A DNA stretch of 64,000 nt, from positions 18,467 through 82,466 of the forward strand of contig NZ_PQHZ01000030.1 in the NCBI RefSeq assembly GCF_003385185.1, given 5' to 3'. A program made the translations under genes and the position numbers. This stretch comes from Amycolatopsis palatopharyngis. Lineage in GTDB: Bacteria > Actinomycetota > Actinomycetes > Mycobacteriales > Pseudonocardiaceae. Shown here piece after piece: positions 26,840 to 36,166 of the stretch. The number at the start of each line of letters is the position of its first letter. The stretch's first letter is position 1. Under the pieces are notes generated by a model. The model ran no database searches. It was not told where the DNA came from and was given only the letters and a program-made list of their open reading frames with translations.

Positions 26840-27535
26840 ATGGTAAACATCGGATTAGTCGAAGATTCAGGTAAGTTGGAGGGCGACGAACATCGGTTGT
26901 CCTGGATCCATGCTATGGATCTCAAAAGATTCCACATTGAACTCACCCGAACGACCTCGACGTTCGAGGAAGCGATCCATGGCGCGGCGGGACCAACCCG
27001 CCCCGACGTCTGGATCCTGCGTTCAGCCGCGGTGACGGCCTGCACCAACTGGCACCGGTTGTTCGGTGACACCGATGATGCCGAGAGAGCGCGGGTGAAG
27101 CCGGTCGTCGCTGTGTGTGCGGGTGAACCGTCCGAGATCAGCGGCGTGCTCGCCCGTGGTGTCGCCTCCGTCGTCCGATCCGACGACTCGCCATGGCATC
27201 TCGCGGCCGCGATCCACTCCGCGTCGACCCGGCACCTGTTCGTATCGCCACACACGTTGAGCAACTACCGCAGCGACATCATGGACCTGTTCTCCGCTCC
27301 CTCGTCCACGCGGCTTGATGCGCTGACCGAACGCGAGCACGACGTGCTGGTCTGTCTCGCCCAAGGGATGTCGAATCCGATGATCGCGGCGCACCTGCAC
27401 ATCACCAGGGCCACCGTCGGCTCGCACGTGCTGCGCATCCTGCGCAAACTCGCGGCGGCCAACCGCACTGAGGCCGCAGCGATCGCCCACTCGATCGGCC
27501 TGATCAAGACCGGACGCAGCAAGATAGCCCTCTGA
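26840..27535 (+). CDS. LuxR-type regulator A of the RiPP region
   Basis: 231 residues. The C-terminus is a LuxR/GerE helix-turn-helix (LDALTEREHDVLVCLAQGMS, ITRATVGSHVLRILRKLAA). The N-terminal 150 residues are receiver-like in length but lack the acidic pocket and phosphorylated Asp. It is a paralogue of the regulator at 36167: both begin MV(N/T)(I/L)GL and share DVW(I/V)L, SDDSPWHLAAAIHSA-type and TREHDVL(V/I)CLAEG-type stretches. The ATG at 26840 is chosen from that alignment. A strong terminator follows. Confidence 0.85.
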   Translation: MVNIGLVEDSGKLEGDEHRLSWIHAMDLKRFHIELTRTTSTFEEAIHGAAGPTRPDVWILRSAAVTACTNWHRLFGDTDDAERARVKPVVAVCAGEPSEISGVLARGVASVVRSDDSPWHLAAAIHSASTRHLFVSPHTLSNYRSDIMDLFSAPSSTRLDALTEREHDVLVCLAQGMSNPMIAAHLHITRATVGSHVLRILRKLAAANRTEAAAIAHSIGLIKTGRSKIAL

Positions 27536-27563
27536 GGGCCGGACTCCCGCGTACGTGGAGGTA

Positions 27564-27600
27564 GCCCACCCCGGCTCGCGAAGGGCGCGCCGGGGTGGGC
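27564..27600. terminator. Hairpin between LuxR A and the ABC-2 permease
   Basis: Perfect 12-base arms GCCCACCCCGGC (27564-27575) and GCCGGGGTGGGC (27589-27600) with a 13-base loop, between convergent genes. Confidence 0.8.
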
Positions 27601-27618
27601 TTCGCGCAGAACGAAAGT

Positions 27619-28374
27619 TCAGATTCGCTTCTCCCAGCGGAAGAAGCGACGAGCCGCGACCGCGCCGATCGCGGTCCAGACGGTTAGTACCGCGAGCGCG
27701 GGTACGGCGTCGACGAGTTGCCCGACGAACGAACCGGCGGGGCCATAGGCGATCCGGGCGAGGTCGACCAGTGCCCCACCGGGTGTGACCAGTTGTTCCA
27801 CCGCTGGCCCTGCCGCTCCGTTCGTTCCGCTCCAGACTCCCGTGGCGAGCAGGAACAGGAAGAACGGCATCGCCGCCATATCGGCCTGTTGTGTGCTGGA
27901 GACCAGACCGGTCGTGGCGAAACCGAAGGTGGCGCTCATCGCGACACCGAGCAGGACGGCCAGCAACAGCACGAGTGGGTTCGCCGGCACGGCAGGGCCG
28001 AAGATTCCGACGATCACGACGATCAGCAGGCACTGCAGCACTCCCAGCGCGATCACCGGGGAACTCACGCCGACGAGGATGGTGCTGTCGGCCGCCTCGC
28101 CACTGCGCAATCGCTTCAGATACAGGTCCTCCCGCCTGCTGGTCAGGGCCAGGGTCGTGGTGATGTAGACGGTCATCCCGAACATCAGCAGCAGTTGCAT
28201 CGCCACCGGAAACGCCCAGCCGAGTGCGCCGAGATTCGCCCTGCCGAAATAGACCAGCGCGGCGGCCATACCGATCGGGAAAACCGTGGCGGTGGCCGCG
28301 ACCGCCGAGTTTCGTCCGAGTAGCTTGACCTCGGCCCGGAAAAGCGCCGTGAGTTGGCGACCGGCCAGATTCAT
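27619..28374 (-). CDS. ABC-2 type permease
   Basis: 251 residues with six hydrophobic segments and the ABC-2 permease plan (FRAEVKLLGRNSAVAA at the N-terminus, an amphipathic start, VYFGRANLG). It overlaps the ATPase gene by four bases (ATGA), so the two form one exporter. Drug or lipid export under the divergent two-component system is likely. Confidence 0.88.
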   Translation of the reverse strand: MNLAGRQLTALFRAEVKLLGRNSAVAATATVFPIGMAAALVYFGRANLGALGWAFPVAMQLLLMFGMTVYITTTLALTSRREDLYLKRLRSGEAADSTILVGVSSPVIALGVLQCLLIVVIVGIFGPAVPANPLVLLLAVLLGVAMSATFGFATTGLVSSTQQADMAAMPFFLFLLATGVWSGTNGAAGPAVEQLVTPGGALVDLARIAYGPAGSFVGQLVDAVPALAVLTVWTAIGAVAARRFFRWEKRI

Positions 28375-29351
28375 CGCACATCACCGTTTCCGCTTGCGGC
28401 TGTCGAGGAAGCCGGTTCACCGGGCGACGACAGCACCTCGGCGCGGTGGCTGTCGACCACTCCGTGGAACACGTCGTCCAGCGAGGCGTGCTGAGCGCGG
28501 AATCGCAGCAACGGAACCTGGTGCGCGCTCTGCCACTGCACCACCGACCGCAGGTCGCTCTCCAAGTCCGGCGTCTGCACGTGCACATGGCCCCGGAGCA
28601 ACTGCCCGGTGTCGAGCTGGCCGACGAACTCGGGCAGGTCCAGCGCGCTCGACTCAGCGGGCAGATCGAAGCTGATCTGGGCGCGTTCCCGGCTGAGCAC
28701 ATCGACCAGGCTGCCTGCCACCGCTATCCGGCCTTCGTGCATGATCGCCAGCCGGTGCGCGAGGCTCTCGGCCTCGTCCAGATAGTGCGTGGTCAGCAGC
28801 ATGGTGACGCCGTCGGCCAGCAGTTCCCGGATGAACTCCCAGGCACACTTGCGCGACTCCGGGTCCAGCCCCGTTGTCGGCTCGTCCAGGAACAGCACCT
28901 CTGGCCTGCCGAGCGTGGCCAGCACCAGATCGAGCCGCCTGCGCTCACCACCGGATAGCTGCTTCACCCGCACATCCCTGCGGTGCGCCAGATCCAGCCG
29001 TTCCAGTGCGGCGTCGCCAGCGCAGCGCCGCGAGCTCATGGCCTGCCACAGGGAAACGGTCTCGGCGACGGTGAGGTCACCCGCGAATCCGCTCTCCTGC
29101 AGCATGATCCCGGTACGGCTACGCAGCTGCTTGCGTTGCCGGAACGGGTCCAGCCCGAGCACGCGGACCACGCCAGCCGACGGCTTGCGGTGGCCCTCGA
29201 TGGTTTCCATGGTCGTCGTCTTGCCCGCACCGTTCGTCCCGAGTAACGCGAACAACTCGCCTTCGTTGACCTCGAAGTCCACCCCGCGCACGGCTTCGAA
29301 GGAGCCGTAGGAGCAGCGGAGGCCGTTCACCTCGATCAATGGATTCTGCAC
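28371..29351 (-). CDS. ABC exporter ATPase (DrrA/CcmA-like)
   Basis: 326 residues from GTG 29351. Walker A is LLGTNGAGKTTTMETIEG, Q-loop MLQESGF, signature QLSGGERRRLDLVLATLG, Walker B VLFLDEPTTGLDPES and the switch His in LLTTHYLDEAE. The C-terminal 90 residues resemble the regulatory tail of antibiotic exporters of the DrrA type. It pairs with the ABC-2 permease. It is divergent from a sensor kinase/regulator pair. Confidence 0.9.
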   Translation of the reverse strand: MQNPLIEVNGLRCSYGSFEAVRGVDFEVNEGELFALLGTNGAGKTTTMETIEGHRKPSAGVVRVLGLDPFRQRKQLRSRTGIMLQESGFAGDLTVAETVSLWQAMSSRRCAGDAALERLDLAHRRDVRVKQLSGGERRRLDLVLATLGRPEVLFLDEPTTGLDPESRKCAWEFIRELLADGVTMLLTTHYLDEAESLAHRLAIMHEGRIAVAGSLVDVLSRERAQISFDLPAESSALDLPEFVGQLDTGQLLRGHVHVQTPDLESDLRSVVQWQSAHQVPLLRFRAQHASLDDVFHGVVDSHRAEVLSSPGEPASSTAASGNGDVR

Positions 29352-29430
29352 ACCACAACGGTAGGAATCAGCGGGTGTTCGCCACCAGGGCCGGGGATCA
29401 CCGATGCGGGTGCGAAACACACCGCACTCG

Positions 29431-29446
29431 CATGACAGATGTCATG
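29431..29446. promoter_or_regulatory. Operator-like palindrome between exporter and sensor kinase
   Basis: CATGACA-ga-TGTCATG, perfect 7-base arms, in the 145-base divergent gap. It is a plausible target for the NarL-type response regulator encoded next to it. Confidence 0.5.
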
Positions 29447-29496
29447 TTCGTACCGCGGTCCGAGCGCCTGACGAGCCGGGCAGGCATGCTGTACCC

Positions 29497-30684
29497 ATGT
29501 CCGATGCGGAGGATGTGCGCGAGCTCGGAGGAATGAGCTGGCTACGGCGCTACATCTGGGCCTCGCTGTCGTTCAGTGGCCTCACCGGACTCGCCCTGGT
29601 CGCCATCGACCTATTCCGCACGGACTTTGGTGTGGCGAACACCGTGTTGCTGGCCGTCGCACTCATCGCGGCCACCGTGCAACGGATCAGGTTCCTGGGC
29701 TACACCGCCAACGCGATCGCGTTCGAGGAACGAAGGCCCACCGAGCAGATCCTCACCTCGGCGGCCGCTGTCGTGCTGGCCGCCCATGCCGCGCGCTACA
29801 GCACCTGGCCAGAGGTGTGGGCCCTGCTGCCCGCCGTCGTCGGCGGCGCGGGCGTCATCAGTGCGCCTCGCGCGGTCCGTGCACGGCTCGCCTACGGCCT
29901 GGTACTGGCGACCGCGGCAACCGTCGCGCTGGCGTTGTACTGGCGACGGCTGCCCGGCGTCGAGCTGCTGCCCGCGGTGGGCGTCAGCGTCCTCGTGGTA
30001 GCCGTGTTCGTCCTGATCGACCTGCTGACCGTGCGGTTCTGGGATCTGGTGCTCGAACTCGACCACGCCCGCGCGCTGGCCGGCGAACTCGCGGCCGCGC
30101 GGGAGCGGCTGCGGTTCTCCGCCGATCTGCACGACATCCAGGGGCACTCCCTGCAGGCGATCATCCTCAAGGGACAGCTGACGGAGCGGTTGGTTGGCAG
30201 GGACGACGACGCGGCACGCGCACACGCGGCCGAACTCACCGAACTGGCCCGCTCTGCGCTGGCCGACACGCGCAAGGTCGCGCACAGCTATCGCAGGGTC
30301 GGACTGCGTACCGAGGTGGCCAACGCCGTCGAGCTCATGCGTGCCGCCGGAATCGAAGTCGACGTACGCGGCGACGTCGCGGCGATCGCCCCGCCACTGC
30401 AGCAGCCGTTCGGCGCCCTGGTCCGCGAGGGAACCACCAACGTGTTGCGGCACAGCAGGGCGACACATTGCGAGCTGAGCATCGAGGTATCCGGGGCGAC
30501 TTCGATCGTCCGCCTGGGCAACGACGGCATTAGGCATGCGCCGGACGCGGTGAACGACGGCAGTGGCGTGCTCGGGCTGCGCGAGCGTTTCGGCACAATC
30601 GGCGGTGAGGTCACCGCGACAAGGACCGGCGAGGACTGGTTCGAGTTGACGGGACGGGCACGGGAGCCGGGGAGCGAGCGCTGA
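29497..30684 (+). CDS. Sensor histidine kinase (NarL/DesK type)
   Basis: 395 residues. Around five membrane segments occupy the first 180 residues. The HisKA_3 phosphoacceptor is in RLRFSADLHDIQGHSLQAII near 205-224, and ATP-binding motifs are TTNVLRHSRATHC and GSGVLGLRERFGTIGG. ATG 29497 is the most sensible start (MSDAEDV). It overlaps the regulator gene by one base. It probably senses envelope stress or the exported compound. Confidence 0.9.
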   Translation: MSDAEDVRELGGMSWLRRYIWASLSFSGLTGLALVAIDLFRTDFGVANTVLLAVALIAATVQRIRFLGYTANAIAFEERRPTEQILTSAAAVVLAAHAARYSTWPEVWALLPAVVGGAGVISAPRAVRARLAYGLVLATAATVALALYWRRLPGVELLPAVGVSVLVVAVFVLIDLLTVRFWDLVLELDHARALAGELAAARERLRFSADLHDIQGHSLQAIILKGQLTERLVGRDDDAARAHAAELTELARSALADTRKVAHSYRRVGLRTEVANAVELMRAAGIEVDVRGDVAAIAPPLQQPFGALVREGTTNVLRHSRATHCELSIEVSGATSIVRLGNDGIRHAPDAVNDGSGVLGLRERFGTIGGEVTATRTGEDWFELTGRAREPGSER

Positions 30685-31286
30685 TGATCCGAGTGTTGCT
30701 GGTCGACGACGAGGACCTGGTCCGTGGGGCGCTGGCCACGCTACTGGACCTCGAGGACGACATCAGTGTCGTCGCGCAGGGCAGCGATGGTGCGGAGGCC
30801 ATCGAACTGGCGCGGCTGCACGAACCCGATATCGTGCTGCTCGATCTGGAGATGCGAGTGCTGGACGGGCTCGCCGCCGCCGAGGTGATCCTGCGAGAAC
30901 TGGACATGCCCGTCGTGATCGTCACCCGGCACGCCCGGCACGGGGTGCTCAAGCGGGCGCTGACGCTCGGCGTCCGGGCGTTCGTCCCCAAGGTGACGCC
31001 AGCGTCGAAACTGTCGGCGATCCTGCGCGATGTGCATGCGGGCGGTCGTTATGTCGACCCCGAGCTCGCGGCGACGGCCCTCACAGCGAACGCCTGCCCG
31101 CTGAGCGAGCGGGAGCTCGAGCTGTTGCGGCACAGCCTGAACGGCGACACGATCACGACCATCGCCGAGACGACGCATCTGGCGCAGGGCACCGTGCGCA
31201 ACTACCTGTCCTCGGCCATGGGCAAGCTCGGCGCCGAAACCCGCTACGGTGCCGCCCGGCGCGCTTGGGAGGAAGGCTGGATCTGA
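30684..31286 (+). CDS. NarL/DesR-type response regulator
   Basis: 200 residues. The receiver has the acidic pair in VLLVDDEDL, the phospho-Asp in DIVLLDLEMRVLDG near 54 and the Lys in FVPKVTP near 104. A LuxR-type HTH follows (LSERELELLRHS, LAQGTVRNYLSSAMGKLGA). It is coupled to the sensor kinase and probably controls the divergent ABC-2 exporter through the palindrome at 29431. Confidence 0.93.
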   Translation: MIRVLLVDDEDLVRGALATLLDLEDDISVVAQGSDGAEAIELARLHEPDIVLLDLEMRVLDGLAAAEVILRELDMPVVIVTRHARHGVLKRALTLGVRAFVPKVTPASKLSAILRDVHAGGRYVDPELAATALTANACPLSERELELLRHSLNGDTITTIAETTHLAQGTVRNYLSSAMGKLGAETRYGAARRAWEEGWI

Positions 31287-31311
31287 GCCGGGCCAGGGAG
31301 TGGTTGCGCGC

Positions 31312-32595
31312 TCAACGCGTCCGTCCAGTATGGATCCTCGAATCCCGAGCGGTTCCGGCCCAGTTCTCCAGGGTCTCGCACGCACGCTCCACACCACGGT
31401 CGCTGCGTACGTAGCGGCCCAGATCCGCGGCCCGTTCGCGCATTCGCGGGTCCCCGAGTGCCTTGGCGACGGCTCCGCGCAGACGGCGCCTGGTCAGACT
31501 CGCACCAGGAATTCCTTCGGGGGCCACACCGAGTTGGGCCATGGTCGCCGCCCAGAACGGATGATCCACGAAGATCGGGAGCACTACCTGCGGTACTCCG
31601 GCGCGCAACACCGCCGCTCCGGTCCCAAAACCACCGTGGTGGATCACCGCGGCGGCCCGGGGAAACAACCAGGTGTAGTCGACGTCGTGCAACCGCAGCA
31701 CTCCGTCGGGCAGGTCGTCCTGCCCAGGTCCGTCGACCACCACGAGCCTGCGTCCGGCGGCACGTACGGCATCGAGCACCAGCTCCAGGCTGTTCTCCGG
31801 ATACGCGGGCCACAGGGATCCGAAGGAGAGGATCACCGGCGCGGGCCCGTTCTCCAGGGCTTCGACGAGCTCCGGCGGCGCCTGCCACTCGCGGTCCCAG
31901 AACCAGTAGCCCGCCATCTGATGAGTCACCGGCCAGTCGGCAGGCTTGGGCAACACGGATGGACTCTGCAGGCAGAAGGTGGGCCGGTTCTGTTCCAGCG
32001 CGGAGAACGGTGGGCGCACGCCGAGCGGCGTTCTGCCGAGACGTTCCCGGTACGCGTTGACGATCGGCCTGCACATCCGCCACTCGGCTGCCTGCGAGAC
32101 GTGGTGGCTGAGCCGGTTGTACCAACCGCCGAGCGGTAGTTTCGGCGCTCCCATCGCCGGAAAGGCGGACGTGGATGTGTTGGGGTACCAGGAAACCAGT
32201 GCCCACGGCACGCCGGGCGGTTCGGCGAGATAGGAGTTGCGGTTGAACACGGAACTGACCACGAGGTCCGCGTCCGCGAACGCGGGACGGACGCAGGCGT
32301 CGAGCTGCGCCATTGCCTCCGCGGCCGCGGCCGCGGTCTGCCTCGGCATGGTCCGGGCAAGGCGGAAAATCGACGGTCTCCCGCGCAGGGCCTTGATCAA
32401 CTCCGGTGACTCGAAGTAGTGCTTCGGGCTACCGGGAACCGGAAAGTAATCCAGGCCGGCCTCCCGGGTGAGTTCCCGGAAATCGGCGTGCGTGGCGAGC
32501 CGGACTTGATGACCTCGTTCGCGCAGCCCGGCACCGAGGGCGAGAAACGGCTGCACGTCGCCCCGCGAACCGATCGCCACCAGAGTGACGCGCAT
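31312..32595 (-). CDS. GT1 family glycosyltransferase
   Basis: 427 residues of the UGT/MGT-like GT-B family. The start MRVTLVAIGSRGDVQPFLALG is that of natural-product and sterol glycosyltransferases, and the donor site is HHGGFGTGAAVLRAGVPQVV with PIFVDHPFWA near 335-360. It would add a sugar to a small molecule or peptide. Its ATG has AAGGAGG three bases upstream. It is the last gene of the minus-strand run HTTM1-hydrolase1-TM protein1-methyltransferase-glycosyltransferase, which suggests that the final product is glycosylated. Confidence 0.9.
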   Translation of the reverse strand: MRVTLVAIGSRGDVQPFLALGAGLRERGHQVRLATHADFRELTREAGLDYFPVPGSPKHYFESPELIKALRGRPSIFRLARTMPRQTAAAAAEAMAQLDACVRPAFADADLVVSSVFNRNSYLAEPPGVPWALVSWYPNTSTSAFPAMGAPKLPLGGWYNRLSHHVSQAAEWRMCRPIVNAYRERLGRTPLGVRPPFSALEQNRPTFCLQSPSVLPKPADWPVTHQMAGYWFWDREWQAPPELVEALENGPAPVILSFGSLWPAYPENSLELVLDAVRAAGRRLVVVDGPGQDDLPDGVLRLHDVDYTWLFPRAAAVIHHGGFGTGAAVLRAGVPQVVLPIFVDHPFWAATMAQLGVAPEGIPGASLTRRRLRGAVAKALGDPRMRERAADLGRYVRSDRGVERACETLENWAGTARDSRIHTGRTR

Positions 32596-32620
32596 AACCC
32601 TCCTTGTTGCTGATTCGTGG

Positions 32621-33370
32621 TCAGAGACCGGCCGCGGACTTGCGGTACAGGGTGATGTGCCGGTGCGATCCGGAGACGAACGGCGACCTCTCCCAGTCGC
32701 CGTGACGTTCGACCATCTCAAAGCCGGCGATCCTCGCCATCAGGTCCAGTTCACTGGGCCAGGCGTATCGGCTGATCTCGGTGAACGTGGACACCGAGCC
32801 GGCCTTGATCGTTGTGTGCACCTGCGCCAGCACCTGATTGACGGGATCGACGCTGATCGTGTCGATCATCACCTGGTCACTCGCCAGGTTGCGGACCTGG
32901 AACTCCGGTTTGGCCAGCTGGTGGAAGTACGTGGGGTCGTACACCTCCACGAGCAGGGTGCCGCCGGGCCGCAGATGGGCGCCCGCCCTGCGCAGCGCCT
33001 CGATCTGCTGTTCCGGATCGGGCAGCATGAACAGCGTGTTGCAGACGATGTAGCAAAGGTCGAAGTCGCCGTCGATCACGTGCTCGGCGAAATCGGCCCG
33101 TACCGCCGTGACGGCGCCCAGGGGATCGTGCTCGCGCAGCTTGTCAAGCATCGGCTGCGACACCTCGACCGCGTGCACGTCGAATCCCTTACCCGCCAGG
33201 GGGATCGCGATACGGCCGGTGCCCGCACCGAACTCGACCACCCGCGCGCCCGGATCGAGTAGCGAGACAATGAAGTCGACGGTCTGCGGGGTCTCCATTG
33301 AGGGGTACATTCGGTCGTACACTTCGGACAGTGCCTCACCATAGGCTTCCGGCTTCACCTGGTAGCGCAC
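32621..33370 (-). CDS. Class I SAM-dependent methyltransferase
   Basis: 249 residues. SAM-binding motif I is VVEFGAGTGRIAIPLA near 44, with motif II ADFAEHVID and post-II LRPGGTLLVEVYD. The fold is that of small-molecule/N-methyltransferases. GTG start with GGAGG four bases upstream, overlapping the preceding gene by 16 bases. In linaridins such as cypemycin a methyltransferase dimethylates the N-terminus of the core peptide; this is the only methyltransferase in the region and a candidate for that step. Confidence 0.88.
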   Translation of the reverse strand: MRYQVKPEAYGEALSEVYDRMYPSMETPQTVDFIVSLLDPGARVVEFGAGTGRIAIPLAGKGFDVHAVEVSQPMLDKLREHDPLGAVTAVRADFAEHVIDGDFDLCYIVCNTLFMLPDPEQQIEALRRAGAHLRPGGTLLVEVYDPTYFHQLAKPEFQVRNLASDQVMIDTISVDPVNQVLAQVHTTIKAGSVSTFTEISRYAWPSELDLMARIAGFEMVERHGDWERSPFVSGSHRHITLYRKSAAGL

Positions 33371-33981
33371 AGGTCCTCCGTCGTCGAGTTCGCTGCCCCG
33401 TTACCGGGCAGTGCGTGGAAGTCGGACAGGAACAGCATTCGCGGTTCGATACTCTCGTCGTGCCCGGCCGACTGGGCGATCAGGAACTGCACCTGTACAC
33501 CTTCCCGGTGGTGCTCCACCTGGTTGGTGACGAAGTTCAGCAGCGCCAGATAGGACACCGTGAGCTGGACGCGCTCGACCTCCTTGACCTTCTCGCTGGC
33601 CTTCAACAGTTCCGAGGCGACATCGAACAGCGCCTTCTCCATCCTGCGCGCGGGATGCCAGACCATCTGCAACAGCGTCCGATCCTTCGAGATCTCCTGC
33701 TCGCGCCATGGGGTGAGCTCGCCGTTCGCCAGCTTGTCCCGGTACAGCACGTTGAAGTCGTGCCTGGCCGGGGTCGGGGCGAAAAACCGCCAGTTGGGGA
33801 TCGCCATCGACGTCGGGTCGATCCGCTTGCCCAGCGGATGCGGGCGGTTCGCCTGCTGACACAGGGTCAGTGCGAACCAGCCCCCCAGCACCCCGTACAA
33901 ACCCCATCTGCGCGCCGTGGCCATCGACGGCCGCTTCGGCGAGAATCCCGGCATCGCGCTCCCCGCACTTCCTGCGTTCAC
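33355..33981 (-). CDS. One-TM protein with WRFFAPxP motif, copy 1
   Basis: 208 residues with no family recognised by me. One N-terminal membrane segment (GLYGVLGGWFALTLCQQ) is followed by a cytoplasmic or periplasmic domain. Its first strand carries IPNWRFFAPTPARHDFNVLY and then RDKLANGELTPWRE. The same pattern occurs in the protein at 38806-39384. GTG 33981 overlaps the hydrolase stop (GTGA); ATG 33924 is an alternative. It is always adjacent to the alpha/beta hydrolase and HTTM genes here, suggesting a three-part membrane complex. Confidence 0.8.
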   Translation of the reverse strand: MNAGSAGSAMPGFSPKRPSMATARRWGLYGVLGGWFALTLCQQANRPHPLGKRIDPTSMAIPNWRFFAPTPARHDFNVLYRDKLANGELTPWREQEISKDRTLLQMVWHPARRMEKALFDVASELLKASEKVKEVERVQLTVSYLALLNFVTNQVEHHREGVQVQFLIAQSAGHDESIEPRMLFLSDFHALPGNGAANSTTEDLCATR

Positions 33982-34952
33982 CGCCGGGCCCGCAGTCTCT
34001 CGGCGTGCCGCTCAAGGACCCATTCGATGACCTCGGCGACGTGTCCGGCCAGTTCCTCCCGCATGACAAGAGAATCGTGTTCGGCCATGCGCACCACCTC
34101 GTGCCTGCCGACTTGTGTGAGCCCGGCCAGTTCCATCTGCATGCGACCGTGGGCCAGATCCATGGACGCCTGTTGACCCGCGGTGACCACGCCGACGGGC
34201 AGTGTCGGGGCGAGAGTGGCCTCGCGCGCCTCGGTGGCCCACTGCGTGTGCCAGAGGGCGAACTCGCGACGGGCCGCTGCCCACGGCTCCGGCCTGCGCA
34301 TCACGCGGCCACTGGATTCCACGATCTCTCCGGGCAGCTCGCTGATGGCCCCGAAACCGTCATCGTCACCGAGTAACCGCAACCGCGTCCGCCAGTACAT
34401 CGTCGAGATCCCCTGCTTCACCAGCGGCATCCCCTCCCGTTGCAACGCGGAGCGGTCCAACTGGTCCGGATGTGAGGAGTCAACGAGAACGACACCGGCG
34501 AGCTCGTCAGCATGTCGTCCGGCGAACGCTCGTGCCAGCAGCCCGCCGACCGAATGCCCCACGAGCACGTACGGTCCAGGAAGATCCAGTTTTCGGAGCA
34601 GAGACAGGGTGAGATCGTTGAGTTCGGCCGCTGTGGCAGGCGGTCGGTGCTGACTGCTCCACCCGTTACCTGGGCGGTCGTAAGCCAGGCACGGGGCCGT
34701 TGCCTCCAGTGCTCGCAACAGCCAGGCCCACTCGGTACACGGGCAGGACAACGCGCTCTCGAAGACAACCGTCGGGCCGCTGCCATCACGATCGACCAGA
34801 TGGTGGATCTGCTCGCCGTGCACCTCGGCGAACTCTCCAGGAGCCGCGGGCCAGTCCTCCGGCCTGCGAGAACCGGCGAGGCCACCGATCGCGGTGGCGG
34901 CCGCGGCACCTGCCGCCAGGGAAAGACCGAGGTAGCGGAGGTTACGGTTCAT
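33978..34952 (-). CDS. Membrane-anchored alpha/beta hydrolase, copy 1
   Basis: 324 residues. An N-terminal hydrophobic segment (YLGLSLAAGAAAATAIGGLAG) anchors an alpha/beta hydrolase domain: SALSCPCTEWAW oxyanion region, nucleophile elbow LVGHSVGGLLAR near 139, acid in VLVDSSHPDQ and a C-terminal His. It overlaps HTTM1 upstream and the WRFFAPxP gene downstream by four bases each. In linaridin clusters an alpha/beta-hydrolase-like protein works with a membrane partner on Thr/Ser modification; a similar role is inferred here. Confidence 0.85.
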   Translation of the reverse strand: MNRNLRYLGLSLAAGAAAATAIGGLAGSRRPEDWPAAPGEFAEVHGEQIHHLVDRDGSGPTVVFESALSCPCTEWAWLLRALEATAPCLAYDRPGNGWSSQHRPPATAAELNDLTLSLLRKLDLPGPYVLVGHSVGGLLARAFAGRHADELAGVVLVDSSHPDQLDRSALQREGMPLVKQGISTMYWRTRLRLLGDDDGFGAISELPGEIVESSGRVMRRPEPWAAARREFALWHTQWATEAREATLAPTLPVGVVTAGQQASMDLAHGRMQMELAGLTQVGRHEVVRMAEHDSLVMREELAGHVAEVIEWVLERHAERLRARR

Positions 34953-35845
34953 GACGCAGCACCTCCGGTCCGTCTCTCGTTCCGGGTGCCGCCCTCGGCC
35001 CGGCCCAGCGAGCGGGAGAAGTGCGCCACGGCGGGGTAGGTGGCCACAAACGACCAGAAGAATCGGTTGAGTCCCATGAAGCGGGCATTACCTATGTGAA
35101 AGCCCATCCCGCTGAGCAGGATCAGTCTCGCCACCGGCTTCGGCGCGATCAGTACGAGCGGGAACAGCACCTCGGCCAGCATCACGAGCCACGCCAGGGT
35201 CTGGGCGGCCACCTTGCTGTCCTTGGTCATCTTGTAGAAGAGCTTGTCGCCGTACGTCCGCGTGCGGAAGATTCCGGTGATCGCGTCACCGCTGCGCCAC
35301 ACCGGCGAGGTCATCTTCACCGCGCCGGAGGTGAAGTAGGAAAGACAGCTCTGCGCCGCGATGAACGCGAGTGCCGCTTCTCGCGCCCGCCGATCATGCG
35401 GAAACGCCTTCTCCAGCAGGGAAACAGCGAAATTGATGAAGGCGAAGTGATCCGAGCCGTCCAGGCCGTAGTTGCTGCGCAGGTTGAGCGCCGCAGCGGT
35501 ACTCGTCATACCGGCGAGCGCGGTCCCGCGAACGCGTCTGCTGGTACTGGGAGCAAGCAGGCCGATTCCACTGAGAGCCCGCGCCTGTACCACCCGGATG
35601 ATCTGCGGGTACTTGAGGATCTTATCCAGGTGCTGCCCGGCCCCTCGGTTCAGCGACAACATCCTGGTTCGCGAAATCGGCCAACCGAGAAGGCCGTTGT
35701 CGTCCAATGACTTCGACGTGGACAGCAGTTCCAGCGCACTGATCGTCGCACCGACAGCGGTGAGTTGTTCGACGCGCCGGAAGGCGTGATCGACCTCGTC
35801 CTTCGGCATTTTGTTCCAGCGCCGTGAATCCGAACGCAACCGCAT
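34949..35845 (-). CDS. HTTM-like (vitamin K carboxylase-related) membrane protein, copy 1
   Basis: 298 residues with about five hydrophobic segments. HTTM-type features include FIAAQSCLSYFTSGAVKMTSP, PVWRSGDAI near 198, LAEVLFPLVLIAP and GMGFHIGNARFMGLNRF. It aligns along its whole length with the protein at 42247-43113. ATG 35845 is preferred, since GGAGG lies four bases before it. It is the first gene of the five-gene minus-strand run ending with the glycosyltransferase. Confidence 0.82.
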   Translation of the reverse strand: MRLRSDSRRWNKMPKDEVDHAFRRVEQLTAVGATISALELLSTSKSLDDNGLLGWPISRTRMLSLNRGAGQHLDKILKYPQIIRVVQARALSGIGLLAPSTSRRVRGTALAGMTSTAAALNLRSNYGLDGSDHFAFINFAVSLLEKAFPHDRRAREAALAFIAAQSCLSYFTSGAVKMTSPVWRSGDAITGIFRTRTYGDKLFYKMTKDSKVAAQTLAWLVMLAEVLFPLVLIAPKPVARLILLSGMGFHIGNARFMGLNRFFWSFVATYPAVAHFSRSLGRAEGGTRNERRTGGAAS

Positions 35846-36166
35846 TGTTCCTCCCACCTGTCAGCGGTCATCATCGCCGCGTACCGGTGCGCGGTACCGC
35901 AGGATCGAGTCAAGAACCTACCGCCGACATCGCTACTGTTCGTCCGCCAATCAACGGCATTGGCACCGAACGGGTCATTCAGATAGCTGAGGTCGGACTG
36001 GCCTGAGCCTGTTGGACCGCGACAGAAGTCGGCGAATACCGGAGCGCGGCTGCGGAATTCGCTTCTCCGTGCTACACCTGGCACTGAGACGCAAATCCTC
36101 GGTGGGATCTGGAGATTCCTGTCCGCGGGTAAGTCCATAACTTCCGATGGAAAGCTGAGATGCGCC

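Noticed and set aside
29611..30537. 308-residue minus-strand frame opposite the sensor kinase
   Set aside because: The kinase on the + strand has all HisKA_3 and ATPase motifs; the opposite frame is a composition shadow.
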